From Nannobrachium achirus (lineage: Eukaryota > Chordata > Actinopteri > Myctophiformes > Myctophidae): 64,000 nucleotides of DNA. Below the pieces are notes generated by a model. The model had not been told where the DNA came from and searched no databases. It saw nothing but the letters and a program-made list of their open reading frames with translations. A program made the position numbers and the translations under genes. Each line of letters begins with the position of its first letter. Within the stretch, counting starts at the first letter, position 1. This document shows, piece after piece, positions 37,219 through 64,000 of the stretch. Location: contig OY997659.1 in the NCBI GenBank assembly GCA_963921795.1, positions 18,939,508 through 19,003,507 of the forward strand, written 5' to 3'.

Positions 37219-38343
37219 ATACACACAAACCAACAAGGCTTTAGTTGTCATTACAGTATGTATCCTAGGGCCAAGGCTGCTGATTGCTTATCCCACTGAA
37301 CTGCATAGAGGAGCATTTGTTGATTGAAAAAATAGCCATGTTTATTTGTCAGAGTGAGGATGATTTTTAGGGGGGAGGGGCACATTGTACAGTGATTTTT
37401 TTTATATATACAGTATAAATCACTGCAAAGCGTGTGTTTACCTAATAAATTGAAAAGAAGTGGTTTTCTTGTTTTCATAAGCAAACCACTTTGCTTATTA
37501 TAGACGTTGTTTGCTTTACTTAACATGCCTATTCATGATATGATGTGCAACTACTTTCAATAAAAAAACATATTATATTACTTACATTTTAAATAAAGGT
37601 CTTAAATTAGCTAATCATTACAATAATACACAATTATGTAGTTTACAGTCATGCCGGCACCAGATTTATATGACATTCCGTATGAGAGTTTTTGTATTTT
37701 GATATTTTTTTCCGATATCTAATATGACTTAGCAAGATTTTTTTCTCCCAAACCCTAGCAGTGCCTAGATCTCTATTACGGCAAGAGTTATTTAAACTTG
37801 ATCTCATTGTTGCATATTGCTACTTCTGGCATGTGGAGAACCATTACTGGAAGTCCCATGACCTCAGACTCAAAGTTTAAGAAACCAGGTTATACAGTCA
37901 TGAAGCCCCAAAGTATATACATGTGCTCTCATTCAGTGGCAACCGCTGAACTGGAATAAAAGTATGAAGTGAACTACTTATAAATAAATGCAGCACAAAG
38001 AGTCAGTTGTCTTGGCTATCAATGTACCCCAGCTAACAATATTTGTGATCTTTTAGAATGAATTTGCTTCTCTTGAAAGCCTTTATCACACTCCATAGTT
38101 ATTCTGTAAATGTTATGAAATGTAAAATGATTCAGGTTATGACACCCCTGTTTCATAAACCAGTTCATGCTGTTATGTAGGATTCATGTCCAGGCTCAAG
38201 GGTCTCTGAAATGACAAACTGGCTACCGTGGGAAGTAGAATGGTCGGCAGTTGATTCAGACTACAGCACCGGAATCCAGTGGATTACTCTTAACCGGCGA
38301 GAACTCCGGTTAGCACAGACAGGAAGGATTACTACAGGTATTA

Positions 38344-38730
38344 AGCCCCTTTTCCACTGACATGGCCCAACACCACCCCACTCCACACACCGCCTACTTT
38401 TTCCACTACGAGGTTTTCCACTACAAGGACCTGGGTAGAGTGGTGTGAAAGCGGTACTAAACGTGGTACTAAAAGTATCCAATCTAGAGTAGGTCTGATC
38501 TAGGCCAAACACTTCATAATGACTGATCACTCACTGACTTTTCATTTAGACCACCAGGATATAATTTTAATACATGATGATAGATTCTAATGTTTTTAAC
38601 CACTATTATAATATATTATAGTGTATTATAATTATCATAGTAATATATTAATAATTTTGATAAGTATGATAATCACAGTTATAATCCATTATAGTGTATT
38701 CTAATAAGATAGTTGTAATACAAATTTACA
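38344..38730. mobile_element. MITE copy (AGCCCCTTTTCCACTG end)
   Basis: Begins AGCCCCTTTTCCACTG after TTA and matches, in reverse, the right part of the element at 50245-50955 (AGTGGTGTGAAAG, ATCCAATCTAGAGTAGGTCT, TATTACAAC-type AT-rich body). The far end is not identified. Confidence 0.65.
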
Positions 38731-39311
38731 TTGTATTATAATCACAGTTAAAAGGGTCTTACTCATTCTGTTCTTTTCCATTTCTCATATCTTCTGGTCA
38801 CATCATGTGTCCAGTGCTGTGGTTTGTATATATACTCTGTGTGTAATGTGTGTAACTTGTCGTGTGATACTGCATCTTGTTCTGCGCACCACAACTCATT
38901 GAAACATCACTCACCACCCTTAGTTAGAGGGAGACTCTTCTGACCACATGGTTGGTCAACTAAATTCACAAGACACTAACCTCCATTATTGCATTTTTTT
39001 AATTATTATTATTCATTTTGTCTAAAATATACATGGTAGAAGTTGTAGATTAACTGTTGTAGATTCCCCATCCACCCAGTAAACTCCAGATTATTCAAAT
39101 TCTAGAGGTAGAACGTATGGTGAGACCTACTGTAAATACCCTTTTTTGAGCGGTGGTCACACCGTCTCCATAGCGTGGCCGTGTGTGTAGGTATGTTTGT
39201 TTGTTTGTATGTGGGTGGGTGGGTCTGTATGTAGCCTCAAGCCTGTGTAGTACCTTTTCTGACCATTCTGACCACACATGTTAAGGGAGGGGCGCTGTTG
39301 TCCTGTCCAGG

Positions 39312-39312
<1 letters not shown>

Positions 39313-39387
<75 letters not shown>

Positions 39388-39395
39388 GGGGGGGG
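39313..39395. repeat. (CA)n microsatellite followed by poly-G
   Basis: About 36 CA units followed by about 10 G residues. Confidence 0.9.
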
Positions 39396-39602
39396 GAGAA
39401 CCACCGCTCAGTTCACACGGGTGTGATTTTCTGTTCACCAACTGTTTTATGATGTTATTTTATATGCATAGTAAGTACAGTGTTGGCCTGTCATTTAATG
39501 TTTTTATGAATTGAGTAAAAAAGGACCAGAATGCAAACAAGCCATTGTGCTTTCTTCGTAGTTTAAATCCTATTAGTAGATGTATCTGAACTGTTCTGTC
39601 CT

Positions 39603-39660
39603 CCTCTGTACTTTTTCCTATGCAAACTTCTATTAAAGTATTCAATCAACCAATCATTCA
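39603..39660 (+). mobile_element. LINE-like 3' tail fragment
   Basis: TGTACTTTTTCCTATGCAAA followed by CTTCTATTAAAG and a CAATCAACCAATCATT tail, as at 41219-41383. Confidence 0.5.
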
Positions 39661-40150
39661 AATATGTTCTTGTACAGGGCTGGGAATTGGATATAGGCAT
39701 CCCAGCCTAGTGGAGATCTGCACTTTGTGGAGCAAACTTTTCAAGTTATAAATATGTATAGCTATCCATTGGGAGCGCTGTTCCACCGCTCCAAAAAGGT
39801 TACATATTCGTCAGGTCAGTAACCTATTAACCTTACGAAACGTTACGAAACGTTTTCGAAATCGAAACGTTTTTGTTCTGTGATTTACACCCACCCTGCA
39901 TGTAACCTAAATAAAGAAGACTCAAATCGTCCGAGTTGCCAATTCTTTATTCAGTTATACGTGTACGTTGGATTCATTTGGCTAAATTACGATGATAAAG
40001 TTCATACACTTTGCAGACTTTCTTATCCATAGTGTATGGCATTCAAAGTGGCTGTAACTGCGTAAGCAGCAGGAAGCCTATTCAACAAATTACATTCAGT
40101 AAGTAACTAGGATAACAGGTGGACATAAAACCCAGCATTTGTCTAAAAAC

Positions 40151-40436
40151 CAGTGGTTCTCAAATATTTTCATGTCAAGTACCACCAAATTCATATGGAG
40201 CTGGGCCCCCATTTGAAAACATCCTCTGCCAGGGGACCCCCAATTAGAGAAGATTTGTGTTAAAAAAAATGCAGATCTTTTAAGCTCACAACACTTTGTG
40301 AGCTTGTAGATTTCGAAATATCCCAGTATAAAATAAGGTTAAAATTTGTAAAATTTGATTAACTAATTTAGCTGGAGACCGTCACACCCTGGAACCCCCT
40401 CAAGTACCACTAGGGGCCCCTGTTTGAGAAGCACTG
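40151..40436. mobile_element. hAT-like MITE
   Basis: Termini are CAGTGGTTCTCAAAT and GTTTGAGAAGCACTG, with flanks GTCTAAAAAC and GTCTAAAC. It contains a short palindrome (AAGCTCACAACACTTTGTGA) at about 40285-40315. Confidence 0.8.
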
Positions 40437-40444
40437 GTCTAAAC

Positions 40445-40853
40445 CAGGGGACTTCAACATTTTCAGGCCAGGGACCCCTTAGCTGAGAGAGAGAGAAGAA
40501 GCAGGGACCCCCACTTCATTTTGTATAAAATTGTGTTGCAGATTAAACATTTTTATGGATTTCTTTTGGAATAGGCCTAATGTGTATTTTCAGACATTTA
40601 ACCACTTGAACCGTCAAATACTTATAGTCTGCTCTTCTTTCCCTCTAAAAAACCCCGCCAAAAATAACCGATCTACAAGCTTATTGTAGATCTGCTATTT
40701 TTGGCTAAGGTTCCACTCAGAATAGGGATGCTAGGGTTTAAATTTAATGTAAAAAACATGATCCTATCACACAAAGACTTGGTGGCCCTCTGTATTAACT
40801 CTGACTCTCTGAGGACCCCCTAGGTGTCCTGGAACCCCTGTTGAAGAGCCCTG
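40445..40853. mobile_element. hAT-like MITE in tandem with the previous one
   Basis: It starts CAGGGGACTTCAACATTTTC and ends CTGTTGAAGAGCCCTG. The perfect 8-bp target duplication GTCTAAAC is at 40437-40444 and 40854-40861. The left duplication is also the right flank of the MITE at 40151-40436. It carries a minimal palindrome at 40657-40705. Confidence 0.9.
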
Positions 40854-41097
40854 GTCTAAACATTTTTATACAGTCTATGGCAGAGGTTCTCAAACTTTTT
40901 TGTCCCCTGTAAATAACTTTTTCATCCATGGCACACCTGAATTATGCTGTTAATTTTTAGAATCTCATGTCGTTTATGCTGCGTAAATATGCAAATCATT
41001 CCCCCAAAGAATCGGTATGTCACGGAGGAAAACTTTGAGAGAATATCAGTTTCCATCAGAAAAGACTGAAAATAACTTGATGTTTAACCACTTCACC

Positions 41098-41160
41098 AAA
41101 AAAATCGCAGATCTACAAGCTTGTGACACGTTGTGAGCTTGTAGATCTAGCCATTTCTGC
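41098..41160. repeat. Short palindrome family copy
   Basis: CGCAGATCTACAAGCTTGTG faces TTGTGAGCTTGTAGATCTAG, with AAATCGC and GCCATTT outside. Confidence 0.75.
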
Positions 41161-41218
41161 TGAAGAGAATTGGGGAATATGGGAAAAGAACTCAAGTACA
41201 GTGCAACTCAGGTTAGTG

Positions 41219-41383
41219 GTTCCTGTGTAAATAAGCCAAAAAGCTTACTAGGGTCACCTTTTAGTTGACCTTGTACCAGTGATTTGTACTGTCATGAAAC
41301 TGTACTTTTTCCTATGCAACCTTCTAATAAATTATTCACTCAATCAACCAATCAATCAATCAACCAACCAATCAATCAATCAG
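41219..41383 (+). mobile_element. LINE-like 3' tail with (CAAT)n
   Basis: ACCTTTTAGTTGACCTTGTA, then CATGAAACTGTACTTTTTCC and a (CAATCAAC)n tail. It is homologous to 4129-4250 (reverse) and 39603-39660. Confidence 0.55.
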
Positions 41384-41391
41384 GTCTGTTT

Positions 41392-41392
<1 letters not shown>

Positions 41393-41424
<32 letters not shown>
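41393..41424. repeat. (TA)n microsatellite
   Basis: About 15 TA units. Confidence 0.9.
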
Positions 41425-41426
<2 letters not shown>

Positions 41427-41749
41427 CCTATGAACTTTTCTATATTTTCACCACAAAAAAACAGGTGTGGGGCAATTCTTTGGCTGCTTATATAAAGCAT
41501 TACATAAAACAATGCATTCCCTCCCTTCCAGCCAGGAGTGATATAATAACACGGATAAATGGAGGCTCTTAATTCAAAGACTCATTTGATAGTAATTTAT
41601 ATTAACGGGCCACGGCTATGTTAATGTAATATGTCAGTCAAACCACATGAAAACAACTATAATAACTGTGACACTGCATACACTAACACTGCTTGTCACA
41701 ATGTTGAGTCGACGGTGAAAGGTTAGACTCAATTTATTATCCATTGCGC

Positions 41750-41838
41750 AAGCGCAAAAATAGAACAGATCTACAAGCTGATAGCACGTCACTTGGCGGC
41801 CGCGCTGTCGGCTTGTAGATCTGTCATTTTTTAACAAG
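41750..41838. repeat. Short palindrome family copy
   Basis: AACAGATCTACAAGCTGATA faces GTCGGCTTGTAGATCTGTCA. The centre contains GGCGGCCGCGC, more GC-rich than other copies. Confidence 0.7.
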
Positions 41839-41914
41839 CGACGCCGCTGTACCACTGAACTATAGACGCGAGCGTTATACAATATTGCTGCGTTATATAA
41901 GTGAGCCATATAGT

Positions 41915-41993
41915 GGGCCAATGGAAACGTGTCTCGTGCGTCACGTGACTACGTGCGTCTTCAGTCTATCTCGGTGTGTAAATCATTCTGTGC
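41915..41993 (+). promoter_or_regulatory. LONRF2: Duplicated CCAAT + GTCACGTGAC module, copy 1
   Basis: GCCAATGGAAACGTGTCTC is followed by the 10-bp palindromic E-box GTCACGTGAC (41940-41949) and TGTGTAAATCATTCTGT. The same order recurs at 42781-42861. GTCACGTGAC fits USF/TFEB-type E-boxes. Regulatory function is inferred. Confidence 0.45.
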
Positions 41994-42228
41994 AACCCCT
42001 CGCGTCAACAGGCTTTCCACAGGACCGGTGGAAAGCCTGGTTGGTTCACATCTCCTACTCGGCGTTAATATCCGGTCTAGAACCCGCCTACCGTATCTGG
42101 TAGGTTGCAGATACTCACACAGAGCCGTTTCCATATCCGCCCAAGACCGGAGAAGCAAACTCGCAGCGTGAAATGACCCCGGCCGTTTATATAAACGAGC
42201 CCGAGCCCGAGCCATGTAGCATAAACAT

Positions 42229-42766
42229 AACGGTCGTATCTCACGACCGTCATGGTTCCGGGTGGCAAGGTTTTGGGCAGAGCGACTTCATTCGCCGCTT
42301 ACAGCTACACAAACACTCAGATTTCACAAACAAAGTGCTTAATAAAGCCACACACGTGTCTAAATACGATACGCCCTACTATAATTACCCGTATCCTCCG
42401 TATTATTTAATAAGAAGCCTTTTTATCCGATCGTTTTGTGTGTCTTCAGAGCCCTGTATTGGAGAGTCGCGTCATCTCCATTCACTTCAAATACCTGTCC
42501 TCATGAAGAGAACGGAGATCACGTCACTCTTCAATACAGGGCTCAGGGGAAAACCAGAAAATACACAAAACGGTCGGATAAAAAGGCTTCTTGTTAAAGA
42601 ATACGGAGGGTACGGGTAATTATAGTAGTGCGTACCGAATTTAGACACGTGTGAGCCTTGGTTAAGCACTTTGTTTGTGAAATCTGAATGTTTGCGTCGC
42701 TGTAAGTGGCAAATTAAGTCGCTCTGCCCGAAATCATGTCAATTCGGAACCATGACGGTCGTATGT
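42229..42766. mobile_element. Foldback element between the duplicated modules
   Basis: ACGACCGTCATGGTTCCG and AGATTTCACAAACAAAGTGC on the left are mirrored at the right end, arms about 250 nt. The centre is around 42490-42505, where TCTTCAATACAGGGCTC mirrors GAGCCCTGTATTGGAGA. No ORF is recognised. Confidence 0.8.
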
Positions 42767-42780
42767 TTCAGGGCTACTAG

Positions 42781-42861
42781 CAGACCAATGGGAACGTGTC
42801 TCTGGGTGTCACGTGACCGCGTGCGGTCTGCCGTTCGTTCAGCGTGTAAATCATTTTGTCA
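42781..42861 (+). promoter_or_regulatory. LONRF2: Duplicated CCAAT + GTCACGTGAC module, copy 2
   Basis: ACCAATGGGAACGTGTCTC, then GTCACGTGAC (42808-42817) and TGTAAATCATTTTGT, about 1.1 kb upstream of the LONRF2 ATG. The region from here to the ATG is GC-richer and likely contains the promoter and 5' UTR; no TATA box or start site could be placed. Confidence 0.45.
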
Positions 42862-43962
42862 AATCTTTAGTAGGCTAGCTGGAGAGGCTACCACCAGTGC
42901 TACTGCTAGCACCGAGATCATGAAACCTCAACAACAGGACGCCGTTGTCACCGTTAATGTCCTCTTTTTCCGCATTTTCCTGAGGTAGAACATGCCGCTC
43001 GCGACGCCGGCGGACAATTTGGACGGTTTGGAGGCACATTCGAAACGTAGAACGTTGAGTTTTATCAGAAGGAAAGAAAGAAAGAGGTGCTTCGGGTTGT
43101 TGAACGCTCGCTAGCTTGTGTTGTCTCTTACATAAAAACAAGTGACGTTCAAGCCAAGGAAGGCAGCCGCTTGTGCACTTTTTATTTTATTTTATTTAAA
43201 GCGCCTCGTCGGATCAGTGTATTTGTTTAGTTTGTTTCCTTGTAGCGACACTGCAAAGTTTGTGTTTTTTTTTATTTGATTTTATTTGACAAAAAACAAA
43301 ATTGTGTTTTTTTTTGACCGTTTTCTGTCGACGTCGAGCCGCCGGTGTAGACATTCATAAATACTGTGACTGGAATCCTCCTGTGTGACAGTCTCATTAA
43401 CACTAAACAGTAGCACTGTTTCCTCTCAACCAACCAACCTCAGTTTACTTTAGCAATATTATTATTACCTCGGTGGCACAGAGAAGCCACAGTCTGTTTT
43501 GTTTGTTATTCCCGAGTAACTAACGCCAGACCGCCTACTTGCTGTTAAAGGGGAGGAGGCGATAGATGGGGGGTTGGTTTGTAAACTAACCCATCATGTC
43601 ACTTCTCTCCTCCTGGTGTTTGTGATGGAGACTCTTTAGTAGTGTGAGAACAGACTCCATCAGACCATCCATCATGATGAGACCTTGGTTTATTATACGT
43701 GAATTCATGCATGTCCGACTCCGGCAACACTCGACATGCCGGAGCCTCTTCTTGATGTAGCCAGCGACAACAACAATGGTACGAGCGGTCTTGAGATTGA
43801 GAGCAAAATATTTCATGTTTGCTAGCTAACGTTTAAGAAGGACATGGTTTGTTGCGCAAAGAAGTGTGAGGAGTCGTCGGGTCTTTTCGTTTCAGACCAT
43901 CTGTGAACTTTTGTTTTGGGAGGAGTGAGTCGCGATCTACAGGCTGTGGGTGGAGGGAGAGT

Positions 43963-64000
<20,038 letters not shown>

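Noticed and set aside
43903..43962. Upstream in-frame ATG extending LONRF2 by 20 codons
   Set aside because: The extra residues do not resemble the family N-terminus; Met-Met at 43963 is preferred, though the upstream start is not excluded.

Overview
This window looks like teleost fish nuclear DNA. Genes are split by introns with GT/AG borders. Long (CA)n/(GT)n microsatellites are very frequent, and short non-autonomous DNA transposons and tRNA-derived SINEs are packed and nested between and inside the genes. The species cannot be fixed from sequence alone.

Two conserved multi-exon genes are present, both on the + strand. The first is a complete PDCL3 (phosducin-like 3, a CCT-associated thioredoxin-fold co-chaperone; six coding exons, 6468-10910, 239 residues). 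The second is the 5' part of LONRF2 (TPR + RING + RING + LON substrate-binding domain, a putative E3 ubiquitin ligase; eleven coding exons from 43963, running off the right edge at 64000). Two single-exon copies of multi-exon genes lie on the - strand at the left end: an RPL14 retrocopy with an early stop (1947-2363) and a DPM2-like ORF of normal full length (3334-3585). PDCL3 and LONRF2 are also linked in mammals, which supports the LONRF2 call, but the genes I would expect between them (NMS, CHST10) were not seen in the roughly 32 kb gap.

Layout: 1-6.4 kb holds retrocopies, a SINE and two foldback elements. 6.4-11.7 kb is PDCL3, with a nested transposon cluster in intron 2. 11.7-41.9 kb is gene-poor and transposon-rich (hAT-like MITEs with 8-bp target duplications, TTAA-type and 3-bp-TSD MITEs, large palindromes, a ~1.9 kb hAT-like element at 28.0-29.9 kb). 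41.9-43.9 kb is a GC-richer region upstream of LONRF2 with a duplicated CCAAT + GTCACGTGAC module split by a foldback element. 43.9-64 kb is LONRF2, whose introns are full of MITEs and microsatellites.

The most striking feature is a family of tiny palindromes (core arm GATCTACAAGCTCACAAC and its reverse complement, usually bounded by AAAATAGC/GCTATTTT). About 30-35 full, half or decayed copies are scattered over the window, inside several unrelated transposon families and in introns of both genes. The centre varies from nothing to ~200 bp, and at several loci the bases outside the core are also mirrored in a locus-specific way. I know of no described element that accounts for this. A second notable point is a 96-bp in-frame duplication of the end of LONRF2 exon 7, including its splice donor, with a CA repeat between the two donors.
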